The notes under the pieces: generated by a model
Told to the model about the DNA's origin: nothing
Seen by the model: the letters and a program-made list of their open reading frames with translations, nothing else
Database searches by the model: none
Source: Biostraticola tofi
GTDB lineage: Bacteria; Pseudomonadota; Gammaproteobacteria; Enterobacterales; Enterobacteriaceae
Direction of reading: 5' to 3'
NCBI RefSeq assembly: GCF_004343195.1
Contig: NZ_SMCR01000003.1
Location: forward strand, 124,001-188,000
DNA: 64,000 nucleotides
In this document: positions 10,191-19,017 of the stretch, in pieces
Position numbering within the stretch: the first letter of the stretch is position 1
Layout: each line of letters begins with the position of its first letter
Translations under genes and position numbers: made by a program

Positions 10191-10860
10191 TCGCTATTTT
10201 ATCACCGGTACCGACACTGACGCGGGTAAAACGGTTGCCACCTGCGCCTTGCTGCAAAGCGCAAGAAGGCAAGGGGGGATGACCGTGGGCTATAAACCGG
10301 TAGCCTCGGGCTGTATCGCAACCCCGCAGGGATGGCGCAACAGCGATGCGCTGGCCCTGGCCGCCAACAGCAGTCTGACGCTGCCTTATGACCAGATCAA
10401 TCCACTGGCGTTTGGCGAGCCGACATCACCGCATATCGCCAGCCGTGATGAAAACCGCCCCATCCACGCCAGCATGCTTTCCGCTGGGCTGCGCCGGCTG
10501 GAATCAAAGGCAGATTGGGTGTTTGTCGAAGGAGCCGGCGGCTGGTTTACGCCGTTGAGCGACAGTCTGAGCTTTGCCCAATGGGTCACCCAGGAGCAGT
10601 TGCCGGTGATACTGGTGGTTGGACTGAAGCTTGGCTGTATCAATCATGCGTTGCTTACCGCCCTGGCGGTAAAACAGGCGGGACTGCCGCTGGCCGGCTG
10701 GATTGCCAATAATTTGTCTGAAAAGGTTCATCGGCCGACTGAGTACCTGGACACCTTGCGCCAACGGCTGGAAGCGCCGCTACTGGGCGTTATTCCCTGG
10801 TTACAAGATCCCGGTAATGACACCCTGGCTGAGTATCTGGATGTGTCGCTACTGAAATGA
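10168..10860 (+). CDS. bioD: ATP-dependent dethiobiotin synthetase BioD
   Basis: Closes the ureido ring of DAPA with CO2 and ATP. Walker A-like loop GTDTDAGKT near the N-terminus, YKPVASG with the catalytic lysine, and VEGAGGWFTPLSD are all present. The ATG at 10168 (230 residues, 23-base overlap with bioC) is given here; an in-frame GTG at 10183 would give [11 protein letters not shown], which fits the E. coli N-terminus MSKRYFVTGTD better, so the true start may be five codons later. Last gene of bioBFCD; a GGGCGT...ACGCCC inverted repeat follows at about 10884-10909. Confidence 0.95.
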   Translation: MALFIVTDRYFITGTDTDAGKTVATCALLQSARRQGGMTVGYKPVASGCIATPQGWRNSDALALAANSSLTLPYDQINPLAFGEPTSPHIASRDENRPIHASMLSAGLRRLESKADWVFVEGAGGWFTPLSDSLSFAQWVTQEQLPVILVVGLKLGCINHALLTALAVKQAGLPLAGWIANNLSEKVHRPTEYLDTLRQRLEAPLLGVIPWLQDPGNDTLAEYLDVSLLK

Positions 10861-10989
10861 AAATAAGAATGGCGGAATAAAAGGGGCGTTACTACCGCGC
10901 TAGACGCCCGCTGGATCTGACTGTTGTGAAAAGGCCGGTGTGGTGAATAACGATTTCATGGGCGGTTACTTATAATGGGTTGGGGCGTA

Positions 10990-11700
10990 CTACCCCGCAA
11001 GATAGGTCTGGATCAAATTGTCATCAAGTTGATCAAGCGATCCTTGGGCGACATTACGTCCGGCCTCCAGCAGGCAGAATCTGTCTCCGCTTTTCGGTAC
11101 CAGCGACAACTGCTGTTCTACCAACAGCAGCGTCAGGCCGAAATCATGCTGCATCTGGCGAATATTACGGCTCAGTTCCTGTACTGCGCCGGGTTGAAAG
11201 CCGCTTAGCGGTTCATCCAGAATAAGCAGTTCGGGTTTTAGCACCAGGGCGCGGGCAATGGCCAGCTGCTGCTGCTGACTTTCGGTAAGGTTACCGGCTC
11301 GCTCCTGACGCATGCTGTACATCTGCGGAAACAATTCGTAGACCATTGGCGGCACCTGATGGGTTTTATTGCGGCCGGCCATTAACGCCACGCGTAGGTT
11401 TTCATCGACGCTCAGTTGTGAAAATATCTGCCGCCCCTTGGGCACATAGCCGATGCCTAATGCTGCCCGTCGCTCTACCGGGTGCGACAGCAGGTTCTCC
11501 TGCAGTCCTCCGTCCAACTGCCATGTCATGGAGCCGCTGGTTACCGGAACATGGCCCATAATGCAGTTGATAAGGGTGGTTTTACCGACGCCGTTGCGAC
11601 CCAGCAGGCAGGTGCATTCCCCGCGCGGCAGCGTCAAGCTGATATCGCGCAATGTATGCTTTGGCCCGTAAAACTGATTTACCGATTGCAAACGCAACAT
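10990..11700 (-). CDS. urtE: Orphan UrtE/LivF-like branched-chain/urea ABC ATPase with altered signature motif
   Basis: 236-residue ABC ATPase. Walker A is LLGRNGVGKTT, with YVPKGRQIFSQLSVDENL and Walker B LLILDEP; the whole protein resembles UrtE, the second ATPase of urea importers (UrtABCDE), and LivF. The canonical signature LSGGQQQQLA reads LTESQQQQLA here, so both signature glycines are lost. No urtA, B, C or D is next to it: upstream lies an 877-bp spacer. It is probably a decaying remnant of a urea-uptake operon, although the frame is still open. The ATG at 11700 (MLRLQSVNQFYG) has GGAAG seven bases upstream and fits the family start; an ATG six codons earlier is less likely. Confidence 0.72.
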   Translation of the reverse strand: MLRLQSVNQFYGPKHTLRDISLTLPRGECTCLLGRNGVGKTTLINCIMGHVPVTSGSMTWQLDGGLQENLLSHPVERRAALGIGYVPKGRQIFSQLSVDENLRVALMAGRNKTHQVPPMVYELFPQMYSMRQERAGNLTESQQQQLAIARALVLKPELLILDEPLSGFQPGAVQELSRNIRQMQHDFGLTLLLVEQQLSLVPKSGDRFCLLEAGRNVAQGSLDQLDDNLIQTYLAG

Positions 11701-12145
11701 ATTGAGTTCTTCCCCCATTTTGGCGTGTTTTTCAAAAAAATAACGGATAATGGTGCAGGTGATTTACCCGGAGACAAGATAAAGCAACTATCAGGCCAAC
11801 CCTTTCCCTCCCGCTGCTTATGGCGGCTTGCACTGCCGACCCCGGCTACTCATAGCATAATCATGATTGGATTAATCCCTACGACAAAACATACTGCCAA
11901 ACATTGCACTTTGCCGGTGCCCATCGCCAATATGATGGTGCAAGGTCATTTTCAAGCACTGCGAAAGTGCAATTCGCTTTGAGACCTGCGTATAGCCGCT
12001 ATCGACAGGCCGCCTTCTTTAGTCCTTTAATGAATAACAACGCGGTAGCAATCGGCAAAAAATAGCTAAAAAAGATCCTTTTCGTCATCGGATCTTCATA
12101 AAAGGGCCGTTTGGCAAACTCAAGCGGGCAGCGGGGCGGTAAGAC

Positions 12146-12168
12146 TTATCCACTATTCCTGTGGATAA
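12146..12168. promoter_or_regulatory. Two inverted DnaA boxes upstream of uvrB
   Basis: TTATCCACT on the plus strand (12146-12154) and, five bases on, TGTGGATAA (12160-12168), which is the perfect consensus TTATCCACA on the minus strand. DnaA binding upstream of uvrB has been described in E. coli, so this could be a conserved DnaA input into uvrB transcription. No DUE-like AT tract or further boxes were seen, so it is not an origin. Confidence 0.6.
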
Positions 12169-12471
12169 CCATGTGCATTAGGTTTAGAAAAACCTGCCGA
12201 AACGAGAGCGGACGCGGGTTGCTGGCGAGTTGTCTGTATTCTCCACGCTTTTTTTATTCAATGAAAAAACAAACCTTTAGTTAAAATCAAGCGAATTTAA
12301 TGGCCGGCGATATTCGATGTTTATAATTTTCCCTAAAGTTTTCAAGTCAAGGAGTTTTCGGCGCTTGATGCTACAAAATATCTTGACCAGACAGAATTGT
12401 GCGCAGTGGCATTATGTCCGTTATTTTCCATTATGTAGGAGTGTCATCAAGCCCATTGCTGCGTATGTTAA

Positions 12472-12491
12472 TACTGTGGTTGTATCCAGTG
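12472..12491. promoter_or_regulatory. LexA (SOS) box of uvrB
   Basis: TACTGTGGTTGTATCCAGTG, i.e. CTGT-N8-CCAG. The E. coli uvrB box has the same half-sites (CTGT and CCAG) and spacing. It lies 86 bp before the uvrB ATG, with TAAAAT about 15 bp downstream as a possible -10, so LexA would overlap the promoter. Confidence 0.85.
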
Positions 12492-12577
12492 ACGGTTAGC
12501 TGGTAAAATAACCACGTTGATCCATAATTAAGGGTCGCATCCCGCCACACTTTCTTCTCCAGCAGGTAGCCTGTTAC

Positions 12578-14587
12578 ATGAGCAAAGAATTCAAACTGCA
12601 TTCGGACTTCAAACCCTCAGGGGACCAGCCGGAAGCCATTCGCCTCCTTGAAGAGGGGTTGAATGACGGCCTGGCGCACCAGACTTTGCTGGGCGTGACC
12701 GGTTCCGGTAAAACCTTCACCGTGGCCAACGTGATTGCCGATCTGAATCGGCCGACCATGGTGCTGGCCCCCAATAAAACGCTGGCGGCACAGTTATATG
12801 GCGAGATGAAGGCTTTTTTTCCTGACAACGCGGTTGAGTATTTTGTCTCTTATTACGATTATTATCAGCCGGAAGCCTATGTGCCCAGCTCCGACACGTT
12901 TATTGAAAAGGACGCATCGGTAAATGAACATATCGAGCAAATGCGTCTGTCGGCAACCAAAGCGTTGCTTGAACGACGCGACGTTATCGTGGTGGCGTCG
13001 GTCTCGGCGATTTACGGCCTGGGCGATCCTGATGCCTACCTGAAGATGATGCTGCATCTGACCCGCGGCATGATTGTCGACCAGCGCTCAATCGTCCACC
13101 GTCTGTCGGAACTGCAATATACCCGCAATGATCAGGCGTTCCAGCGCGGCACTTTCCGGGTTCGTGGCGAGGTCATCGACATTTTCCCGGCGGAGTCCGA
13201 TGAAGTGGCTTTACGCGTAGAGCTGTTTGACCAGGAAGTCGAGCGACTGTCGCTGTTTGATCCGCTTACCGGCCAGGTGGAGCAAGTGATCCCGCGCTAT
13301 ACCATCTATCCTAAAACCCATTACGTTACGCCGCGGGAACGCCTGCTGCAGGCCATGGAAGACATCAAGGTCGAATTAGCCGACCGCCGCAAGAACCTGC
13401 TGGAAAACAACAAACTGGTGGAGGAGCAGCGCCTGTCCCAGCGTACCCAGTTCGATCTGGAAATGATGAATGAACTGGGCTATTGCTCGGGCATAGAAAA
13501 CTACTCACGCTATCTGTCCGGGCGCGGACCGGGTGAAGCACCGCCGACGTTGTTCGACTATCTGCCGGCTGACGGTCTGCTGGTGGTCGATGAATCCCAT
13601 GTCACTATTCCGCAGATCGGCGGCATGTACAAAGGCGACCGCGCACGTAAGGAAACGCTGGTGGAATATGGATTCCGTTTGCCGTCGGCACTGGATAACC
13701 GGCCAATGAAATTCGAAGAATTTGCCGCGCTGGCGCCGCAGACCATTTATGTTTCCGCGACTCCCGGTAAATACGAGCTTGAAATGTCCGGCGGTGAGGT
13801 TATTGACCAACTGGTGCGGCCGACCGGGTTGCTTGATCCCTTAATCGAGGTTCGCCCGGTCACGACACAGGTGGATGATTTGCTGTCTGAAATCCGCAAG
13901 CGGGTGCTTATCAACGAGCGGGTGCTGGTGACCACGCTGACTAAACGCATGGCGGAAGATCTGACCGAATATCTGGAAGAGCATGGCGAGCGGGTACGTT
14001 ACCTCCATTCAGATATCGAGACGGTAGAGCGGGTCGAGATTATCCGCGATCTCCGGTTGGGTGAATTCGACGTGCTGGTCGGCATAAACCTGCTGCGTGA
14101 GGGACTGGATATGCCTGAGGTCTCACTGGTGGCTATCCTTGATGCCGACAAGGAAGGTTTCCTGCGTTCAGAGCGCTCGCTTATCCAGACTATCGGCCGG
14201 GCGGCACGTAATCTTAACGGCAAGGCCATTCTGTACGGCGATAAAATCACCCCCTCCATGGCGCGCGCCATTGATGAAACGGAGCGCCGTCGTATCAAAC
14301 AGCAGGCTTATAACGAAGAGCATGGCATCACGCCGCAAGCGCTGAACAAGCAGATTGCCGACATTATGGAAATGGGGCAAACCCCGGCCCATGCCAAGCA
14401 GAAAAAGCGCAAGGCGATGGAGGCGGCTGCCCAATATGGCAATTTGACGCCAAAACTGGTTGAACAGAAGATCCGCGAGCTGGAGGCAAAAATGCAGCAG
14501 CATGCGCAAAACCTGGAATTTGAGGAGGCGGCGCGGATGCGTGATGAAATCCATGCGATGCGTGAGCATTTCATCCTGGTTTCCTGA
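12578..14587 (+). CDS. uvrB: Excinuclease ABC subunit UvrB
   Basis: Damage-verifying helicase of nucleotide excision repair; works with UvrA and UvrC. Walker [10 protein letters not shown] (residues 38-46), the damage-probing beta-hairpin region [15 protein letters not shown], the DEAD-like box VVDESH, helicase motif [11 protein letters not shown], and the C-terminal UVR coiled coil ([20 protein letters not shown]) that binds UvrC. 669 residues (E. coli 673). SOS-controlled through the LexA box upstream. Confidence 0.98.
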   Translation: MSKEFKLHSDFKPSGDQPEAIRLLEEGLNDGLAHQTLLGVTGSGKTFTVANVIADLNRPTMVLAPNKTLAAQLYGEMKAFFPDNAVEYFVSYYDYYQPEAYVPSSDTFIEKDASVNEHIEQMRLSATKALLERRDVIVVASVSAIYGLGDPDAYLKMMLHLTRGMIVDQRSIVHRLSELQYTRNDQAFQRGTFRVRGEVIDIFPAESDEVALRVELFDQEVERLSLFDPLTGQVEQVIPRYTIYPKTHYVTPRERLLQAMEDIKVELADRRKNLLENNKLVEEQRLSQRTQFDLEMMNELGYCSGIENYSRYLSGRGPGEAPPTLFDYLPADGLLVVDESHVTIPQIGGMYKGDRARKETLVEYGFRLPSALDNRPMKFEEFAALAPQTIYVSATPGKYELEMSGGEVIDQLVRPTGLLDPLIEVRPVTTQVDDLLSEIRKRVLINERVLVTTLTKRMAEDLTEYLEEHGERVRYLHSDIETVERVEIIRDLRLGEFDVLVGINLLREGLDMPEVSLVAILDADKEGFLRSERSLIQTIGRAARNLNGKAILYGDKITPSMARAIDETERRRIKQQAYNEEHGITPQALNKQIADIMEMGQTPAHAKQKKRKAMEAAAQYGNLTPKLVEQKIRELEAKMQQHAQNLEFEEAARMRDEIHAMREHFILVS

Positions 14588-14590
14588 CCG

Positions 14591-14619
14591 CTGGCGGCGA
14601 CAATCCCTGTCGCCGCCAG
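14591..14619. terminator. Bidirectional terminator between uvrB and yvcK
   Basis: Perfect 12-bp stem CTGGCGGCGACA / TGTCGCCGCCAG with a five-base loop, three bases after the uvrB stop and just before the convergent yvcK stop. There is no long T run, but position and strength suggest it ends both transcripts. Confidence 0.7.
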
Positions 14620-14624
14620 ATTGC

Positions 14625-15536
14625 TCAGCCCAGTGACTGCAAGGCACTGTCCAGCGCTTTCCTCAATCGCTGACGGTCATGGTGGTGTGCTTCGCCGTCA
14701 GCGCTGAGCGGCTGCTGGATGACTATCCGCCCTTCGGCACCCGCGGTATCGCAGTTGGGCGCTACCACTACCGCATCAATGACCCCGCTGCGGCCAATAT
14801 ACTGTTCCATCATCTGCAGTTTCTGAGACAGGCTCATATTGGCAGCCGCCACGCTCAATTCACGTCCCAGGTTATCAATATAGACCATCGGTGCTTTGGT
14901 GCGTCGTAAGGCCTGGGTCAATTCGCCCAGCAGCAGCAGCGGCATCAAACTGGTCAGGAAGCTGCCGGGGCCGATAAGAATCAGGTCGGCGTCATTTAGC
15001 GCCTGTATCGCTTCGCGGGTAGCTGCTACCCGTGGAGACAGCTGGAGGTGTCGTGGTACTTCAGTCAGGGTATCAATATTCACTTCGCCATAAACGGTTG
15101 TCCCTGCCTGGGTTAATGCCTGCAGATCCACCGCCTGTTCAGACATGGGAATCAGCAGCGCATTGACTTTCAGCAGATCGCGAACAAGATTAATCGCCTC
15201 CAGCGGTCTGACGCTGAGATTATCCAGCGCCTTGAGCATCAGATTGCCGAGGTTATGGCCGGCCAGTTCGCCCTGACCGGCGAACCGATATTCGAACATC
15301 GCCGCCGCGATACCGGGCTCGGTAATCAGCTGATTAAGACAGTTGCGGGTATCGCCCCAGGCGATACCGCCTTCTGACTGGCGAATACGCCCAGATGAAC
15401 CGCCGTTATCGGTGGTGGTGACGATCCCGGTAAGTCGGGATCCGAGCGCTGAAAGCGAAGACATGACTCGGCCAAGCCCGTGTCCGCCCCCAAGTGCTAC
15501 CACCTGGTCTAAATCCGCTAACGTACGATTTCGCAT
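14625..15536 (-). CDS. ybhK: Gluconeogenesis factor YvcK/YbhK family protein
   Basis: CofD-like Rossmann-fold protein of 303 residues (E. coli YbhK 302). N-terminal [17 protein letters not shown] nucleotide/UDP-sugar-binding loop, then [13 protein letters not shown] and [10 protein letters not shown], and the later [14 protein letters not shown] and [10 protein letters not shown] motifs. In Bacillus the YvcK family is needed for growth on gluconeogenic carbon and cell shape and binds UDP-sugars; the E. coli role is not firmly known. Convergent with uvrB as in E. coli. Confidence 0.92.
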   Translation of the reverse strand: MRNRTLADLDQVVALGGGHGLGRVMSSLSALGSRLTGIVTTTDNGGSSGRIRQSEGGIAWGDTRNCLNQLITEPGIAAAMFEYRFAGQGELAGHNLGNLMLKALDNLSVRPLEAINLVRDLLKVNALLIPMSEQAVDLQALTQAGTTVYGEVNIDTLTEVPRHLQLSPRVAATREAIQALNDADLILIGPGSFLTSLMPLLLLGELTQALRRTKAPMVYIDNLGRELSVAAANMSLSQKLQMMEQYIGRSGVIDAVVVAPNCDTAGAEGRIVIQQPLSADGEAHHHDRQRLRKALDSALQSLG

Positions 15537-15671
15537 AATTTTCCTTATTAACCCGCCGTGGGCTGAGAATCAGCCATAAAATAGCGGATTTGCGGCGAAA
15601 AGCGAAACGATGATAGGTGTTTGACGGCGCATTTTCATCAGGGTTTAAGCGGGGGCATAATGAACATCGTT

Positions 15672-15697
15672 ACGCTATATAACTGTTTATATAGCGT
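15672..15697. promoter_or_regulatory. ModE-binding palindrome upstream of moaA
   Basis: Perfect inverted repeat ACGCTATATAA-CTGT-TTATATAGCGT. It fits the ModE operator type (CGNTATATA-N6-TATATANCG). In E. coli ModE-molybdate activates moaA, and this site lies about 225-250 bp upstream of the moaA start and upstream of the Moco riboswitch, the expected place for an activator. Confidence 0.8.
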
Positions 15698-15799
15698 TAA
15701 TTTTCCGAGCAAAAATGGCAGTAAGGATTTATTGGGAGTAGAATGATCTGACAAAACCAGGGTTTCAACCGGTCGTTAATGGGCCTGGTTAAAATCGAA

Positions 15800-15915
15800 C
15801 TCCTAGCCTTTACGCCTAAGTGGTTCATTGTTGAACGATATGGCGCACTGGCCGTGGCGATTGCCACCAGGGTGCAGGGTAGAAATGCCGGCATCTCCCG
15901 TATTTGGAAAGGTGT
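15800..15915 (+). ncRNA. Moco (molybdenum cofactor) riboswitch in the moaA leader
   Basis: The 116-nt leader before moaA matches the E. coli moaA Moco RNA motif in sequence blocks and order: CCTAGCCTTTACGCC, the GGCCGTGGC/GATTGCCACCAGGG helix, a variable hairpin (GTGCAGGGTAGAAATGCCGGCAT), and the closing TCTCCCGTATTTGGAAAGGTG. The GGAAAGG ribosome-binding site of moaA lies within the 3' end, so cofactor binding would hide it and stop synthesis when Moco is plentiful. Confidence 0.85.
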
Positions 15916-15920
15916 TAACG

Positions 15921-16907
15921 GTGCCACAACTTATCGATGCGTTTGCGCGCAAATTTTACTATTTGCGGCTGTCCATCACGGACGTCTGCAATTTCCGCTG
16001 TACCTATTGCCTGCCCGATGGCTATCGTCCTAATGGGGTAAGCAATAAAAGTTTCCTGTCGCTGGATGAAATTCGCCGAGTGACCCATGCTTTCGCCGAT
16101 CTGGGTACCGAGAAGGTCCGCTTGACCGGCGGAGAGCCCTCCCTGCGTCGCGACTTTTGCGATGTCATCGCCACGGTAAAAAGCCATTCAGCAATCAAAA
16201 CGCTGGCGGTGACCACTAACGGTTATCGGCTGGCTCGCGATGTGGCCGCCTGGCGCGCAGCCGGCCTTACCGGCCTCAATGTGAGCGTCGACAGCCTGGA
16301 TGCACGTCAGTTTCATGCGATAACCGGTCAGGACAAGTTCCGTGAAGTCATGGCGGGAATCGATGCAGCCTTTGACGCGGGTTTCAGCAAGGTCAAAGTC
16401 AACACGGTGCTGATGCGTAATGTCAACGATATCCATTTGAACACGTTTCTTGAATGGATCAAAACCCGGCCAATACAGCTGCGTTTCATCGAATTAATGG
16501 AAACCGGCGATGGATCGCAGCTGTTCCAGAATCGCCACGTTTCCGGCGAGACCATTCGCCGAAAATTGATCGATATGGGCTGGACGCTGCAGGCTCGTGG
16601 GCGCAGCGACGGTCCGGCGCTGGTTTTCCACCATCAGGATTACCTGGGGGAAATCGGACTTATCATGCCGTACGCCAAAGATTTCTGTGCCAGCTGTAAC
16701 CGGCTGCGCGTTTCGGCAATCGGCAATCTGCACCTCTGCCTGTTTGGCGAGGATGGCATCCCACTGCGTGATTTGCTGGCTGAAGATCATCAACTGGACG
16801 CGCTGAAGACGCGTATTTCCGGCGGCCTGCAGTTGAAGAAAAAAACGCATTTTCTCCATCAGGGAGAAACGGGCATCACCCGCAATCTGTCGTATATCGG
16901 CGGTTGA
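15921..16907 (+). CDS. moaA: GTP 3',8-cyclase MoaA
   Basis: Radical SAM enzyme that cyclises GTP in the first step of molybdopterin synthesis, together with MoaC. N-terminal cluster CNFRCTYC, C-terminal cluster [10 protein letters not shown] ... LHLC, and the essential C-terminal GG (SYIGG). 328 residues (E. coli 329). The start is GTG at 15921 (V-P-Q-L-I-D-A-F), aligned with the E. coli N-terminus MASQLTDAF and seven bases after GGAAAGG; an ATG 31 codons earlier lies inside the riboswitch and is rejected. Confidence 0.95.
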   Translation: MPQLIDAFARKFYYLRLSITDVCNFRCTYCLPDGYRPNGVSNKSFLSLDEIRRVTHAFADLGTEKVRLTGGEPSLRRDFCDVIATVKSHSAIKTLAVTTNGYRLARDVAAWRAAGLTGLNVSVDSLDARQFHAITGQDKFREVMAGIDAAFDAGFSKVKVNTVLMRNVNDIHLNTFLEWIKTRPIQLRFIELMETGDGSQLFQNRHVSGETIRRKLIDMGWTLQARGRSDGPALVFHHQDYLGEIGLIMPYAKDFCASCNRLRVSAIGNLHLCLFGEDGIPLRDLLAEDHQLDALKTRISGGLQLKKKTHFLHQGETGITRNLSYIGG

Positions 16908-16927
16908 TGCCGGTTAAGGAAATCACT

Positions 16928-17410
16928 ATGTCCCAACTTACTCATCTCAATGCCAGCGGCGAAGCCCATATGGTGGACGTGTCCGCCAAAGCGGAAACCG
17001 TTCGTGAAGCACGCGCAGAAGCCTACGTGCTGATGCTGCCTGCCACCCTTGCCATGATAGTCGACGGCAGTCATCACAAAGGCGATGTGTTCGCAACCGC
17101 CCGCATTGCCGGCATCCAGGCGGCGAAAAAAACCTGGGAGCTTATTCCCCTCTGCCATCCGCTGATGCTGAGCAAGGTAGAAGTGCATCTCGAAGCGCAG
17201 CCTGACGCCAGTCGGGTGAGGATCGAAACGCTGTGCCGGCTGACCGGTAAAACCGGTGTGGAAATGGAAGCGCTGACCGCAGCCTCGATCGCCGCGTTGA
17301 CGATTTACGACATGTGCAAGGCGGTGCAGAAGGACATGGTTATCGGTCCGGTCAGGCTACTGGCAAAAACCGGCGGTAAATCCGGTGAATTCAAGGCGGA
17401 AAAATCATGA
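16928..17410 (+). CDS. moaC: Cyclic pyranopterin monophosphate synthase MoaC
   Basis: Converts the MoaA product to cPMP. 160 residues; conserved [18 protein letters not shown], the [10 protein letters not shown] segment and the catalytic MCKAVQKDM motif are intact. Start ATG at 16928 with AAGGA upstream; the frame is open for eight more codons upstream but those overlap moaA. moaB, which lies between moaA and moaC in E. coli, is absent. The stop overlaps the moaD start (ATGA). Confidence 0.96.
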   Translation: MSQLTHLNASGEAHMVDVSAKAETVREARAEAYVLMLPATLAMIVDGSHHKGDVFATARIAGIQAAKKTWELIPLCHPLMLSKVEVHLEAQPDASRVRIETLCRLTGKTGVEMEALTAASIAALTIYDMCKAVQKDMVIGPVRLLAKTGGKSGEFKAEKS

Positions 17411-17655
17411 TTACAGTCTTATTTTTTGCCCAGGTGCGTGAGCTGACCGGCCTTGACCGCCTGGAGCTGGAGGCCGCAGATTTTTCAACCGTCGAGCAAC
17501 TGCGGGCATCGCTGTGCCAACGCGGCGAAAAGTGGGCGCTGGCGCTGGCGTCCGGCAATCTCTTGGCCGCAGTCAATCAGTCGCTGGTCGAGCAGGACCA
17601 TCCGCTGACCAACGGCGATGAGATCGCTTTTTTCCCGCCGGTGACCGGCGGATGA
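17407..17655 (+). CDS. moaD: Molybdopterin synthase sulfur-carrier subunit MoaD
   Basis: Ubiquitin-fold protein of 82 residues ending in GG (PPVTGG). MoeB, encoded at 53.3-54.1 kb, adenylates this C-terminus before it is thiocarboxylated. Overlaps moaC and moaE by four bases on each side (ATGA), a tightly coupled operon. Confidence 0.95.
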   Translation: MITVLFFAQVRELTGLDRLELEAADFSTVEQLRASLCQRGEKWALALASGNLLAAVNQSLVEQDHPLTNGDEIAFFPPVTGG

Positions 17656-18137
17656 GTGCCAACGACAACACCCGCATCCGGGTAGCACACCATGATTTCA
17701 GCCTGGGCGCTGAACACGACTGGCTCTCGGCCAGCGCGGACGACGGCGCGGTAGTGACGTTCACCGGCAAAGTACGCAACCACAACCTGGACGATGAAGT
17801 CAGCGTGCTGACCCTCGAACATTATCCGGGCATGACCGAGCAAGCTCTGGCCGATATTGCCAGTGAAGCCCGCGGTCGCTGGCCGGTGCGGCGTATCAGC
17901 ATTTGGCACCGCATCGGTGAACTGCATGCCGGCGAACAGATTGTGTTTGTCGGCGTCAGCGGAGCTCATCGCGGTGCGGCTTTCAGCGCAGCCGAATTCA
18001 TCATGGATATCCTGAAGACCCGGGCGCCATTCTGGAAACGCGAGTCCACGCCCCAGGGAAACCGCTGGGTCGATGCCAGAGTCAGCGACAAGCAGGCGGC
18101 CGAGCGCTGGCATCACCGGCCGGACCCGCTGGACTGA
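17652..18137 (+). CDS. moaE: Molybdopterin synthase catalytic subunit MoaE
   Basis: Large subunit that transfers sulfur from MoaD to cPMP to form molybdopterin. 161 residues against 150 in E. coli, with a slightly longer C-terminus (KQAAERWHHRPDPLD). Conserved FTGKVRNHN, LEHYPGMTE, HRIGELHAGEQIVFVGV, HRGAAFSAAEF and the active-site KTRAPFWKRE are present. Last gene of moaACDE. Confidence 0.95.
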   Translation: MSANDNTRIRVAHHDFSLGAEHDWLSASADDGAVVTFTGKVRNHNLDDEVSVLTLEHYPGMTEQALADIASEARGRWPVRRISIWHRIGELHAGEQIVFVGVSGAHRGAAFSAAEFIMDILKTRAPFWKRESTPQGNRWVDARVSDKQAAERWHHRPDPLD

Positions 18138-18293
18138 CCGGCACAGACAGCCGCATTCTCTGAATCGCCATCGCGTATTTCACCGCAGGGTTCCCTCATG
18201 CCGCCGGGATTTATGGTATGCTTTTGATTGGCAGGCCACTCACTGAGGCCTTAATCATTTATCTTCTCTAGGCAACGTAGAAAGGTGACATCC

Positions 18294-19004
18294 ATGGACA
18301 GATTCCCTCGCTCGCAGGGTTCAATTGTTGAACGCGCCAATACCGCCATACAGCCGTTCATGGCGCAGGTTTATGGCTGGATGACCTGCGGATTGTTACT
18401 GACGGCTTTTGTCGCCTGGTTCGCGGCGCGCACCCCGGCGGTACTGGAGTTGGTATTCTCCAGCCAGATCACTTTCTTCGGGCTTATCATTGCCCAACTG
18501 GCCCTGGTGTTTGTTATTTCAGGCATGGTCAACCGTCTCAGCGGCGCGGTGGCCACGGCACTGTTCATGCTGTATTCCGCCTTGACCGGCCTCACCTTGT
18601 CGAGCATCTTCATTCTTTATACCTCCTCGTCGATAGCCGCGACATTCGTGGTGGCCGGAGGGATGTTCGGCGCCATGAGCGTCTGGGGTTATACCACCAA
18701 GCGCGATTTGAGCAGCATGGGTAACCTGCTGTTTATGGGGCTTATCGGCATTGTGCTGGCCTCGGTGGTCAACATCTGGCTCAAGAGCACGGCGCTGATG
18801 TGGGCGGTGACCTATATCGGCGTGGTGGTGTTTGTCGGCCTGACGGCTTACGACACCCAGAAGCTGAAAAACCTCGGCGCTGGCCTGTCGGTTGATGACA
18901 AAGAGCAGTTCCGTAAATATTCAATAGTCGGAGCACTCAGCCTCTATCTGGACTTTATCAACCTGTTCATGATGCTGCTGCGTATATTCGGCAACCGTCG
19001 CTGA
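18294..19004 (+). CDS. ybhL: Bax-inhibitor-1 family membrane protein YbhL
   Basis: 236-residue inner-membrane protein with seven hydrophobic segments and the BI-1/UPF0005 signature; closes with YLDFINLFMMLLRIFGNRR as in E. coli YbhL. In this family a di-aspartyl pH sensor controls a calcium leak; the role in enterobacteria is not settled. The ATG at 18294 (MDRFPRSQG) matches the E. coli start; a GTG three codons earlier is within the ribosome-binding region (AAAGGTG) and is not used. Confidence 0.92.
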   Translation: MDRFPRSQGSIVERANTAIQPFMAQVYGWMTCGLLLTAFVAWFAARTPAVLELVFSSQITFFGLIIAQLALVFVISGMVNRLSGAVATALFMLYSALTGLTLSSIFILYTSSSIAATFVVAGGMFGAMSVWGYTTKRDLSSMGNLLFMGLIGIVLASVVNIWLKSTALMWAVTYIGVVVFVGLTAYDTQKLKNLGAGLSVDDKEQFRKYSIVGALSLYLDFINLFMMLLRIFGNRR

Positions 19005-19017
19005 CATTGGAGCATCA

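Larger units (their letters stand above)
11701..12577. other. 877-bp spacer between urtE remnant and uvrB
   Basis: No convincing protein gene. It should hold promoters for the leftward urtE and rightward uvrB, and contains two inverted DnaA-box-like nonamers (12146-12168) and a LexA box (12472-12491), listed separately. The part at 11720-12000 may be the decayed rest of an upstream urt gene but I could not recognise coding sequence in it. A 60-codon reading frame at 12317-12499 runs through the LexA box and is taken as chance. Confidence 0.6.

Noticed and set aside
12146-12168. DnaA boxes as a sign of a replication origin
   Set aside because: Only two boxes, no AT-rich unwinding element, no GATC cluster and no gidA, mnmG or dnaA nearby; a uvrB regulatory site is enough.
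12317-12499. 60-codon frame before uvrB
   Set aside because: It runs through the LexA box, has no ribosome-binding site and an arginine-rich, unlikely composition.
15828-15920. 31-codon N-terminal extension of MoaA
   Set aside because: It overlaps the Moco riboswitch; the GTG at 15921 aligns with the E. coli N-terminus.
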